Source of the DNA: Niastella sp. OAS944
Lineage (GTDB): Bacteria; Bacteroidota; Bacteroidia; Chitinophagales; Chitinophagaceae
Length of the DNA stretch: 64,000 nt
Reading direction: 5' to 3'
NCBI GenBank assembly: GCA_024809215.1
Contig: JANUBW010000008.1
Coordinates: 248,001 to 312,000 of the forward strand
Made by a program: the position numbers and the translations under genes. Under the pieces are notes generated by a model. That model saw only the letters and a program-made list of their open reading frames with translations. It had not been told where the DNA came from and did no database searches. Below, in pieces: positions 16,957-26,300 of the stretch (position 1 is its first letter; every line of letters starts with the position of its first letter).

Positions 16957-17594
16957 TTCTGGTTTTTAAAGTCGCCTCTTTTCCAGGCTTTAATAAATTC
17001 AGCCCATGCAGCGGGATTGAAGATGTTTTGAGGAGGGGCCTGTCCATTGGAATAATACCGCTGTGCATTATTACGCAGAAACATACCTGAGCTTTCGCTA
17101 CCATCGCGGGGGAGGGTGCGGGCCAGTACTCTGCGTTTTGATTCGTCGGTATTCTTGCGGGCAATTTCTAAATCATCATCGGGGATAGCTACATTCACAA
17201 AATCACGCTCAAACTGTTCTTTGGTTGGTCGGGGCCGAATGATGGTTGCAGGCAGGTAAACCGTGTCGGTAACCATCAGTTGCAATAAACTATATTGATT
17301 TCCTTCGAGTTCGCGGGGAATATTGGCCAGTTTTGGTTTATAACCAACCGAGGTAAATTCAACGATATCACCTTTCATCACAACAATACTAAAAACGCCC
17401 TGTTCGTTGGTTATGGTACCACGGTTCTGACCCTTTATCATTACAGTCACTGAGGGGATGGCCTTCAGGCTGTCGGCAGTCATTACAACACCGTATAACT
17501 GCACTACGGAGTCTTTCAGTTTCTCAAACTGAGCATTAGAAGCAAAGGGGATGGCAATCGCCAGTATGATCAGAAAAAGTAAACGTCTTTTCAT
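16953..17594 (-). CDS. Secreted carboxypeptidase-regulatory-like domain protein
   Basis: Exported protein of 213 residues, starting at the ATG at 17594 (MKRRLLFLIILAIAIPFASN), a clear signal peptide. Residues about 30-115 match the CarboxypepD_reg-like beta-sandwich seen at the N-termini of SusC proteins (YGVVMTADSLKAIPSVTVMI, GTITNEQGVFSIVV, FTSVGYKP). The remaining C-terminal part has no family I recognise. An in-frame TTG nine bases upstream is less likely. A stand-alone domain of this type is common in Bacteroidota and its function is unknown. Confidence 0.75.
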   Translation of the reverse strand: MKRRLLFLIILAIAIPFASNAQFEKLKDSVVQLYGVVMTADSLKAIPSVTVMIKGQNRGTITNEQGVFSIVVMKGDIVEFTSVGYKPKLANIPRELEGNQYSLLQLMVTDTVYLPATIIRPRPTKEQFERDFVNVAIPDDDLEIARKNTDESKRRVLARTLPRDGSESSGMFLRNNAQRYYSNGQAPPQNIFNPAAWAEFIKAWKRGDFKNQN

Positions 17595-17697
17595 GCCCGT
17601 CAAATATATACATAATGCCCAAAATACTTAAACAAAATACACCCCCCAATAGTTAATTTTGTGGCAAATAAATCTTTTTAACAAAACTATTAGATGA

Positions 17698-18798
17698 ATG
17701 ACCCCTGAGAAAGTTTTAGATGCATTGAGGAACGTTCAGGAACCTGACTTGGGAAAGGATATTGTTACATTGAATATGGTAAAAGACATTGAGATCAATG
17801 GAAATGCGGTGTCTTTCACATTGGTGCTTACCACACCGGCCTGCCCCATGAAAGATATGATGGGAAGGGCCAGCGAAAATGCGATCAAATCACTGGTTAA
17901 TAAAGAGGCAGTTGTAAAGGTGAATTTTACTTCCAACACCAGTACCAACCGTACTGATCCCGGATCTGTGCTGCCAAAAGTGAAAAATATTATTGCTGTA
18001 ATTAGCGGTAAGGGTGGCGTGGGAAAAAGCACCGTATCGGCCAATCTGGCACTGGCTTTGGCCCAAAGTGGTGCAAAAGTGGGCCTTATGGATGCAGATA
18101 TTTATGGTCCCAGCGTACCTATCATGTTTGGGGTGCGGGGCGAAAGACCCATGATGAAAAGCATGGGGGAGGGCCAAAAAGGAATGATTGTGCCACTGGA
18201 GCGGTTTGGAATAAAACTGATGAGCATCGGGCTGTTGGTTGATGAAAAAAGTGCGGTTATCTGGCGTGGGCCAATGGCCAGCAGCGCCATTCGCCAGTTT
18301 GTGACCGATGTGTTGTGGGAAGAGCTTGATTACCTGGTAATAGATATGCCGCCCGGTACCGGCGATATTCATTTAACCCTGGTGCAAACCGTACCCGTTA
18401 CCGGAGCGGTAATTGTTACCACACCGCAGGATGTGGCCCTGGCCGATGCTAAAAAAGCCATCGGTATGTTTAGCCAGGCCCAGATCAAAGTTCCGGTGAT
18501 AGGGCTTGTTGAGAATATGAGTTATTTTGTTCCCGCCGAACTACCTGATAATAAGTATTATATCTTTGGCAAAGAAGGAGGCAAACGCCTGGCCGAAGAG
18601 TATGATCTTCCCTTCCTGGGTCAAATACCCCTGGTACAAAGCATCCGCGAGGGTGGCGATATAGGGATACCAATTATGATGAGTGACGATATGATCACCC
18701 GTCAGGCTTTTGAAGAATTTGCAGCCAATGCCACACGTAGTATTGCCATGCGCAATGCCAATATGAATGCGGCAAAGGTTGCTGAAGTAATAGATTAG
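17698..18798 (+). CDS. mrp: Mrp/NBP35 family Fe-S cluster carrier ATPase
   Basis: Cytosolic P-loop ATPase of 366 residues that in the family assembles or transfers Fe-S clusters. An N-terminal MIP18/DUF59 domain spans 1-90 with TTPACPMKDMM at 45-55. The deviant Walker A GKGGVGKST is at 104-112, and LVIDMPPGTGDIHLT follows as Walker B and switch region. In classical ApbC/Mrp proteins a CxxC pair follows ENMSYF to bind a bridging cluster; here that place (279-288) reads PAELPDNKYY, so both cysteines are absent. A TAATTTTG box lies upstream. The gene is followed by a perfect palindromic repeat. Confidence 0.9.
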   Translation: MTPEKVLDALRNVQEPDLGKDIVTLNMVKDIEINGNAVSFTLVLTTPACPMKDMMGRASENAIKSLVNKEAVVKVNFTSNTSTNRTDPGSVLPKVKNIIAVISGKGGVGKSTVSANLALALAQSGAKVGLMDADIYGPSVPIMFGVRGERPMMKSMGEGQKGMIVPLERFGIKLMSIGLLVDEKSAVIWRGPMASSAIRQFVTDVLWEELDYLVIDMPPGTGDIHLTLVQTVPVTGAVIVTTPQDVALADAKKAIGMFSQAQIKVPVIGLVENMSYFVPAELPDNKYYIFGKEGGKRLAEEYDLPFLGQIPLVQSIREGGDIGIPIMMSDDMITRQAFEEFAANATRSIAMRNANMNAAKVAEVID

Positions 18799-18861
18799 TT
18801 TCCGGTTACCAGTTGCCGGTTACCAGGGCCCGGAAACGGGTAAACTGGTAACCGGTAACCA
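18799..18861. repeat. Inverted heptamer repeat element, CCGGTTA class
   Basis: Units CCGGTTA, CCAGTTG, CCGGTTA, CCAGGGC, then the complementary CTGGTAA, CCGGTAA. The outer arms (TTACCAGTT region and AAACTGGTAACCGG) are complementary. It lies immediately after the mrp stop codon. Confidence 0.75.
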
Positions 18862-18942
18862 AAATATACACACCAGCCATTAGTCAACATTAATAAGATT
18901 GCTCCTCCAATATCCCTGAAATCATAACTGTAAAAAACTAAT

Positions 18943-19851
18943 ATGATCAAATTTAGGGAAGTAACAGAGCTACTATTACTTGTGGCGTTAATTTTCGCAT
19001 GTCATGCATCAAAAAAAGTCTCCAACCAGGTGTTACCTGCATTTGATATAGAAGGCCATCGCGGCTGCAGGGGGTTAATGCCCGAAAATACCATTCCGGC
19101 CATGATGAAGGCGCTGGAGCTGGGTGTTACCACACTTGAAATGGATGCAGTGATCACCAAAGACAAACAGGTGATACTTTCACACGAACCATTTTTCAAC
19201 CACGATATTACTACCGGCCCCGATGGTAAATATGTAACTGAACAGGATGAACGCAACCTGAACATTTACAAAATGACCTATGCGCAAACGCAAACCTATG
19301 ATGTGGGCTTAAAACCGCATCCGCGTTTTCCTAACCAAAAGCGGTTGAAAGCAACCAAACCATTACTGAAGGAAGTAATTGAGAATGTAGAAGCATATCA
19401 TAAACTGAACGGCGGACGAACTGTGTTCTATAATATTGAAACAAAAACACAGCCAATAACGGATGGTATCTATCACCCTTCACCCAGCGAATTTATAAAT
19501 ACGCTTATGAATGTTATCAACGGCGCCAATATCAGTGACCGGGTAATTATTCAGTCGTTCGATTTTCGTACGCTGCAGATCCTGCATAAGCGATACCCGG
19601 CTGTTAAAACGGCTGCACTGATTGAAGATTTTGATAAACGTTCGTTCGAAGAGCAGATGAAAGCGTTAAGCTTTAAGCCAACCATCTATAGCCCTCATTA
19701 CAGCCTGGTAAATAAAGAACTTATCAATAAATGCCATGATCAGCAGATAAAAGTAATTCCCTGGACGGTGAATGATAAAGCGAAGATCGATGAGTTAAAA
19801 GCTTTGGGAGTTGATGGAATAATTACCGATTATCCGGATCTGTTGAAATGA
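18943..19851 (+). CDS. Glycerophosphodiester phosphodiesterase, lipoprotein
   Basis: Exported GDPD-family enzyme (302 residues) that hydrolyses glycerophosphodiesters to glycerol-3-phosphate and an alcohol. The lipobox is LIFAC with Cys20. Catalytic features are visible: EGHRGCRGLMPENT at about 38-51, EMDAVITKD and the second histidine in ILSHEPFF. The C-terminal region contains VIPWTVND and LGVDGIITDYPDLL, typical of the TIM-barrel end. The lipoprotein anchor places it in the periplasm or on the outer membrane. Confidence 0.9.
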   Translation: MIKFREVTELLLLVALIFACHASKKVSNQVLPAFDIEGHRGCRGLMPENTIPAMMKALELGVTTLEMDAVITKDKQVILSHEPFFNHDITTGPDGKYVTEQDERNLNIYKMTYAQTQTYDVGLKPHPRFPNQKRLKATKPLLKEVIENVEAYHKLNGGRTVFYNIETKTQPITDGIYHPSPSEFINTLMNVINGANISDRVIIQSFDFRTLQILHKRYPAVKTAALIEDFDKRSFEEQMKALSFKPTIYSPHYSLVNKELINKCHDQQIKVIPWTVNDKAKIDELKALGVDGIITDYPDLLK

Positions 19852-19872
19852 GAAAATGAAAAAGGGAAATAC

Positions 19873-19942
19873 AAAATATCGAATTACGAATTTTGGATTT
19901 TGAATGTCGAAGTGAAGAAACTTAGAACTTAAAACCAAGAAC
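19873..19942. repeat. Heptamer repeat block (CGAATTA and AACTTAG classes)
   Basis: First CGAATTA, CGAATTT, TGGATTT, TGAATGT; then AACTTAG, AACTTAA, AACCAAG, AAC running directly into the ATG of the SDR gene at 19943. Both blocks keep a 7-nt step but use different words. Confidence 0.6.
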
Positions 19943-20728
19943 ATGCATTTATCTCTGGAAGGAAAGAACGCCGTCATTTGCGGAAGCTCGCAGGGAATTG
20001 GGTTGGCCATTGCAGAAGAGCTGGCATTGTTAGGCGCCAACTGTACATTGCTCGCCCGCAATGAAGAGTCGTTACATACGGCGGTAAAGACCCTGGATGT
20101 TTCTCTGCGGCAACAGCACAGTTACCTGGTGGCTAATTTTAGTAAGCCCGAACAGGTAAAGTATGTTATTGAGCAGCATGTACAGCAACATCCGGTGCAT
20201 ATTCTTGTAAACAATACCGGCGGGCCGCCGCCGGGGTCGGTACTCGATGCCACTGAAGAGGCATTTTTACAGGCATTCAACCAGCACCTGATCGTAAACC
20301 AGCTGCTGGCGCAAGCTGTTATTCCTTCCATGAAACAGGCGGGGTATGGCCGCATTATCAATGTGATCTCTACCTCAATACGAATTCCCATAACCAATTT
20401 GGCGGTATCGGGTACAGTACGCGGTGCCGTAGCCATATGGTCTAAGATCCTGGCCAATGAAGTAGGGCAGTTCAATATAACCGTTAATAATATTTTGCCG
20501 GGGTTAACTAAAACACAACGGCTCGATAGCCTTATACAGAATAACGCACAAAAACGAAGTGTTTCAACCGACGTAATAGAACAGGAAATGAAGCAGGAAA
20601 TACCCATGAAGCGGTTTGGTGAAGCGGCCGAACTGGCTGCCGTAGCCGCCTTTCTGGCCTCACCCGCAGCTTCATATGTGAATGGTGTAAGTATACCTGT
20701 TGATGGTGGAAAGACGGGAAGTTTGTAA
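19943..20728 (+). CDS. Atypical SDR family oxidoreductase
   Basis: Rossmann-fold protein of 261 residues resembling 3-oxoacyl reductases. The nucleotide-binding motif reads CGSSQGIG at 13-20, and NNTGG at 90-94 replaces the usual NNAG. The catalytic serine region is present (Ser143 in VISTSI), but the YxxxK signature is missing: the aligned position reads SGTVR (156-160). It belongs to the SDR subgroup with this substitution, whose substrates are poorly known. It lies 26 bp upstream of kynU and probably shares its transcript. Confidence 0.85.
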   Translation: MHLSLEGKNAVICGSSQGIGLAIAEELALLGANCTLLARNEESLHTAVKTLDVSLRQQHSYLVANFSKPEQVKYVIEQHVQQHPVHILVNNTGGPPPGSVLDATEEAFLQAFNQHLIVNQLLAQAVIPSMKQAGYGRIINVISTSIRIPITNLAVSGTVRGAVAIWSKILANEVGQFNITVNNILPGLTKTQRLDSLIQNNAQKRSVSTDVIEQEMKQEIPMKRFGEAAELAAVAAFLASPAASYVNGVSIPVDGGKTGSL

Positions 20729-20754
20729 GTTTACCGCCGATTAACAAAAACTAC

Positions 20755-22041
20755 ATGCAATTTCAAAACACGCAGGCATTTGCTCAAATGCTTGATCAAC
20801 AGGATGAACTACGCTCATTCCGCAATGAGTTCATTATGCCCGTTATCGATGGAAAACAACAGATCTATTTCCTGGGCAACTCATGCGGTTTACAACCTAA
20901 ACGAACCTCCGCTTACCTGCAACAGGTATTGAACAAATGGGCCAACTATGGCGTGGAAGGTTTTTTTATGGGCGAACAACCCTGGTTACAATACCACGAT
21001 CAGCTGATAACACCGCTTTCAACCATTGTAGGGGCATTGCCACACGAAGTGGTGGCTATGAACCAGCTTACAGTGAATTTGCATTTGCTGCTGGTGAGCT
21101 TTTACCAGCCAACTCAAAAACGCAATAAGATCATTTGCGAGGCCAAAGCCTTCCCCAGCGATCAGTATATGCTTGAAACACATGTACGCTATTGCGGTTT
21201 CAATCCAAATGAGGTGATCATTGAAGTGGCGCCGCGGGCTGGTGAGCCTACTATACGTGAGGAAGATATTTTACAGGCAATAGAACAACATAATAACGAG
21301 CTGGCGCTGGTGTTGTGGGGTGGTTTGAATTACTATACCGGTCAGGTGTTTGATATGGCTGCCATTACAAAAGCTGCACAGGCTGTAGGGGCAAAAGTAG
21401 GTTTCGATCTGGCGCATGCTGCCGGTAACATTCCCTTGCAATTACACAACTGGAATGTAGATTTTGCTGCCTGGTGCAGTTATAAATACATGAACTCGGG
21501 GCCCGGCGGTATTGGCGGCGCTTATATACATGAGCGTTATCACAATGATGAAAGCTTACCCCGTTTTGCCGGTTGGTGGGGATATGATAAAGCCACCCGT
21601 TTTTTAATGCAGAAAGGGTTTAACCCAACGCGCTCGGCAGAAGGCTGGCAGTTAAGCACGCCATCACCGCTATTATATGCCGCGCACCGGGCCGCGCTCG
21701 AAATATTTATGGAAGCCGGTTTCGACAGGCTGCAAAAGAAAAGAAAACTATTGAATAACTGGCTATGGTTCCTCCTCGATGAATTGAACGGCCGGCAAAC
21801 TGAACCTGTTATTGAATTTATAACACCCCGCGGGGAAGAGGAAAAAGGCAGCCAGGTTTCTATGTTAATGTTACAACAGGGTAGGCAGGTGTTTGACGAA
21901 CTGGCCCGGGCCGGTGTTATTGTCGACTGGCGCGAACCCAATGTAATTAGGCTGGCACCGGTACCATTATACAATACTTTTGAGGAAGTATGGCAATTCA
22001 CTAATATCTTGCGACAAATTTTACAACTCCAACACGCATGA
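20755..22041 (+). CDS. kynU: Kynureninase
   Basis: PLP-dependent hydrolase that splits kynurenine to anthranilate and alanine (or 3-hydroxykynurenine to 3-hydroxyanthranilate) in tryptophan catabolism. At 428 residues it is of normal length. The PLP region FDLAHAAGN is at 217-225, and the Schiff-base lysine is probably Lys244 in CSYKYMNSGPGG. LGNSCGLQP at 40-48 and the C-terminal RLAPVPLYNTFEEVWQF are characteristic. No other kynurenine-pathway gene is present nearby. The pyrF start overlaps its stop by 4 bp (ATGA). Confidence 0.95.
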   Translation: MQFQNTQAFAQMLDQQDELRSFRNEFIMPVIDGKQQIYFLGNSCGLQPKRTSAYLQQVLNKWANYGVEGFFMGEQPWLQYHDQLITPLSTIVGALPHEVVAMNQLTVNLHLLLVSFYQPTQKRNKIICEAKAFPSDQYMLETHVRYCGFNPNEVIIEVAPRAGEPTIREEDILQAIEQHNNELALVLWGGLNYYTGQVFDMAAITKAAQAVGAKVGFDLAHAAGNIPLQLHNWNVDFAAWCSYKYMNSGPGGIGGAYIHERYHNDESLPRFAGWWGYDKATRFLMQKGFNPTRSAEGWQLSTPSPLLYAAHRAALEIFMEAGFDRLQKKRKLLNNWLWFLLDELNGRQTEPVIEFITPRGEEEKGSQVSMLMLQQGRQVFDELARAGVIVDWREPNVIRLAPVPLYNTFEEVWQFTNILRQILQLQHA

Positions 22042-22838
22042 CACGGCAGCAACTGGTTGAACAAATACGCAGCAAACAAAACTACCTCATTGTAGGGCTC
22101 GATACCGATATTACAAAGATCCCCAGGCATTTGTTATCAACGGCCGACCCGGTCTTTGAATTCAATAAACAGATCATCGATGCCACAAAGGACCATTGCG
22201 TGGGATATAAGATCAATACGGCGTTTTATGAAGCGCTGGGCATACCCGGCTGGGAGGCTATGGAGAAAACGGCTGCTTACATTCCCTCAACCCACTTTAA
22301 AATTGCCGATGCAAAACGTGGCGATATAGGTAATACCTCATCGCAATATGCAAAAGCATTTTTTGAGACCCTGCAGTTTGATGCTATAACCGTGGCGCCC
22401 TATATGGGGGCCGACAGCGTGTTGCCGTTCCTAGAGTACAAAGACAAATGGACCATTGTATTAGGATTGACCTCTAATTCGGGCGCCCGTGATTTTGAAC
22501 TGCAAAAAGCAGGGGATGAGCTGTTGTATGAAAAAGTACTACGTACCGCTGCCCAATGGGGAACCGCCGATCAGTTGATGTTTGTTGTAGGCGCCACACA
22601 GGCATCGGAGTTTACAAATATTCGTGCTATAACGCCCAACCATTTTTACCTGGTACCGGGGGTAGGGGCGCAGGGCGGTAGTTTAAAAGATATTTCCGAA
22701 AAGGCAATGAATAAAGAAGTGGGGTTACTGGTTAACGCCAGCCGCGCCGTTATTTATGCTTCGGGTGGTGAAGACTTTGCTGTTAAAGCAAAGCAGGTTG
22801 CACTGGAATACCAACAGGAAATGGCTGGCTATTTATAA
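22038..22838 (+). CDS. pyrF: Orotidine-5'-phosphate decarboxylase (type 2)
   Basis: Cytosolic enzyme making UMP from OMP, the last step of de novo pyrimidine synthesis. The length of 266 residues and the layout match the longer type 2 PyrF subfamily. LDTDITKIP (21-29) and the catalytic FKIADAKRGDIGNT with Lys93 are visible; VPGVGAQGG near the C-terminus binds the phosphate. It overlaps kynU by ATGA, so translation is probably coupled. No functional reason for the kynU-pyrF pairing is evident. Confidence 0.95.
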   Translation: MTRQQLVEQIRSKQNYLIVGLDTDITKIPRHLLSTADPVFEFNKQIIDATKDHCVGYKINTAFYEALGIPGWEAMEKTAAYIPSTHFKIADAKRGDIGNTSSQYAKAFFETLQFDAITVAPYMGADSVLPFLEYKDKWTIVLGLTSNSGARDFELQKAGDELLYEKVLRTAAQWGTADQLMFVVGATQASEFTNIRAITPNHFYLVPGVGAQGGSLKDISEKAMNKEVGLLVNASRAVIYASGGEDFAVKAKQVALEYQQEMAGYL

Positions 22839-23310
22839 CCTTCATCCTTACAATTTTTCCGCTAAATAAAAACTTCATAAGAGATTTAATTTCACACACT
22901 TCGACTTGCGAAATGTGAATTATTTTTTCATCATCAGATAGGGGTGCACACAATTGCAGGCCCTAAAAAGCGTTCTTAAGTACTTAAAGACGTAAAGATA
23001 CCAAAAGCCTTTTTCGTAACTGATATAGGTGAAATGAGTTGAAGTGCGAAGAAGTACTAAGTGCTCTTTCGTATTACTACCAGGTTCCAGCGAAAATGCA
23101 ATAAGTATTTAAACGTCGAAACCCTAAAGTATTCACGTAACCGTAGACCCTTGTTAGAATGTATCATTCTTACATGGGATATGTTGTTGCATTATGGGTA
23201 CCATTAACCAACGAACGTTACCTTACTGGTAATTGGTTTTAAGTTTTGCAACGTATTAATATTTTAAGAGGTCCGATATCCTATTGAAATTTAAAATCCA
23301 ATCATCGGCT
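22839..23310. other. Long intergenic leader before the adhesin operon
   Basis: 472 bp without a supported gene. It is AT-rich and contains several short imperfect hairpins (for example AAGTACTAAGTGCTCTT around 23053) and the complementary pair AGAATGTATCATTCT near 23157. No promoter or RNA family was identified. It should contain the regulation of the downstream surface operon. Confidence 0.4.
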
Positions 23311-26300
23311 ATGCGAAAAATTTTACGCGGGCACTTATTTAATAAGAATATCCTGTTTACCCTTTGCCTGGGATTATGTTTCCTGGGCGAGGCTCATGCA
23401 CAGGTGTCCGGTACATTTACAATTAATTCTACCTTACCTGCTTCCGGATCTAATTTCCAAACTTTTTCAGCTGCAGTTGCCTTTGTGTCTTCAGGAGGCA
23501 TAAACGGACCTGTAACCTTTAATGTTACAGGAGGCAGTACCTATAACGAACAGGTGATAATTAATGCCATTTCAGGTACTTCAGCTACCAATACCATAAC
23601 TTTCAATTGTAATGGTGTAACGCTGAGTTTTCTGTCAACTGATTATAACCAGCGGGCAGGCGTTAAATTGAACGGCGCCGATTATATAACATTCGATAAT
23701 CTTAATATTACTCCAGAGGCTGATGACTTCGGAGAATATGGGTATGGCTTTCATTTAATAAATGATGCTGACCATAATACCATCAAAAATTGCCACATCA
23801 CCAATGTTGTAGACTGGAGCAATACCGATAATCATGAAGGTATTGTGATCAATGGTAACGATGGCGCTTCCTGGGATTTTGGTGAAAGCTTTTGCGACGA
23901 TAACCTGATCCAAAACAATACCATCACCGGAGGAACAGTTGGCATTACCCTTAATTCATTACCCTCATCCTGGCTATCTGCTCCTGGAAATTTTATGTCG
24001 GGTAATAAAATTGTAGGCAATACCTTTTCAAATTTTATTTATTATGCCATCCAAATGTATTACACATCCGGTACAGTGATCGATGGCAATGATATTACCG
24101 GCGGGCCCGATGCTACAAGTACTTTGTACGGTATGTGGTTTGATACCTATAATTATGGTTTTTCCATTGTGAAAAATAAAATTCACGGGTTTCATCTCAC
24201 TGCCGGCAGCGACGTATACGGTATATGGGTAGGTTCAATGAGTGCTCCGGGGCAAACATGCCTGATTGCCAATAATCTTATGTACGATTTTAGGACCAAT
24301 GGTAAAATATTTGGCATCTATGCCGGCAAAAACTCTTCACTCCCATATGCCACTTCTTACCTTAATGTTTACAATAACACCATATCGATAGACGATCAGG
24401 TTACTTTGGGTTCTGAGGCTTATGGAATGAATTTTGAACAAACTACCTATGTGCAGGTGATGAATAATGTTATAACTGTTACCAGAAGAAGCTTTGACTT
24501 TAACTATGGTCTCAGATTCGCATTTACACCTAACAACTTTGCCAGTCAGCGAAATGTGATATATGTGCCTGATGGTCCGGCAGGTATTGATGCCGTAGGG
24601 AGAGTGATCAGTAATGATTATGTTACCATGGCTTCATGGAAGGCGGGAACCGGATATGATTATTACTCAACCGATGTTAATCCCGGCTACACCAGCCTTG
24701 CAACTTTCAATTTCAGGCCAACAACACAGTCCATCGATAATATGGCGGCTAACCTGAACGTGCTAACTGATATAGACGGTGTAGCCCGTAATACTGCAAA
24801 CCCCGATGCAGGTTGTTATGAATTTATTTCAACAGCCTGTGCGTCATCCATTACAGGCGGTACAATTAATGTGCTACCCGATTCAGTTTTATGTTCCGGG
24901 CCTCAAATATCCCTGGGCCTCATAGGTAATTCGGCCGGGGGTGGGCAAACGTATACCTGGCAATCGAGCACTTCGCCAACAAGTGGCTTTACTGATATGG
25001 CCAGCCCGTTGGGTTTTCCATATTTAGAAACAACACCAACCAGTACCCGCTATTACCGTGTTGCGCTTACCTGTGGTGGAAACACTGCTTATTCAAAGAT
25101 CCAACGCATAGTGGTTAACACTACGCTTAACGCAGGAACGTATACGATCAATTCCACACAACCCACAGGTGGGGTTAATTTCCAATCTTTTTCCGATGTT
25201 GCGAAGGCATTACAGTGCGGTTTCAATGGTTCGCTTGTGTTTAATGTTGCCAGCGGCAGCGGCCCTTATAATGAGCAGTTTTTACTCACAGATATACCAT
25301 CTTCAGCTACAAACACCGTCACGTTTAATTGTAATGGTGCCACTATTACTTATGCGCCAACAGCTATAGAAAACAGTGCCGTGGTAAAATTGAAAAATTC
25401 TGACTATATCACAATTGATAGCCTGAACGTTGAGGTACAGGGAAGTTCTACGTATGGAGTTGGTATCCAGTTATTGGAAGATGCCGACAATAATACTATA
25501 AAACGCTGTAAAATAAATCTGAGTACAACTACTACCGAACCCTTCTATGCTGGTATTTCAATAACGTCGAAAGACGACGACCCAAAAGATGCCTCTTATC
25601 CGACTTATTGCGATAACAATCTTTTTGCCAATAACACGATCACTGGTGGTACATACGGCATTGCACTTGCTTCCGTGTCAGTTACAGTGAACTCATCATT
25701 CTGTGTAGGCAATATTGTAAGAAATAATAAAATATTGGATAACTACCTGTGCGGTATCTATATGCAGGGCCTTGGTAACACGCTCATCGATAGCAATGAG
25801 ATCAGTCAGCCTACCCGTACTGTGCTCCCCCTGGAATATAGGGGTATGTATTTGTTTGAATATAATTATGGTGTTACAATAACAAGGAACAGGATCCATC
25901 ACCTGGGCGATAAAGTACCATCAACTATTACCGAATATCTGGGTATAAAATGCGAAAATGTCAATTTAGCCCATATAGCTAATGAGCCTGTTGTTATCTC
26001 CAATAACCTGGTGTATACTTTCAGGGGAAGAGGACAACAATATGGATTCAATAACGTATCCTCCAGATACATCCTGTATTACCATAATACCATTTCACTC
26101 GATGACAGTACTTCTGTTAATCCGGGTGTTGTAAGATGCTTTGGTTCATTTGGCGCCATTGCCGATAAGGTGGAAGTAAAAGACAATATTTTCTTTATTC
26201 GCCGTGCTGGAACAAACGATAAGTTTGGCATATATATCGATCTTGCTGATAATAGCCTGGTAGCTAATAATAATAACTATTTTATTTCATCTACCGGAAG

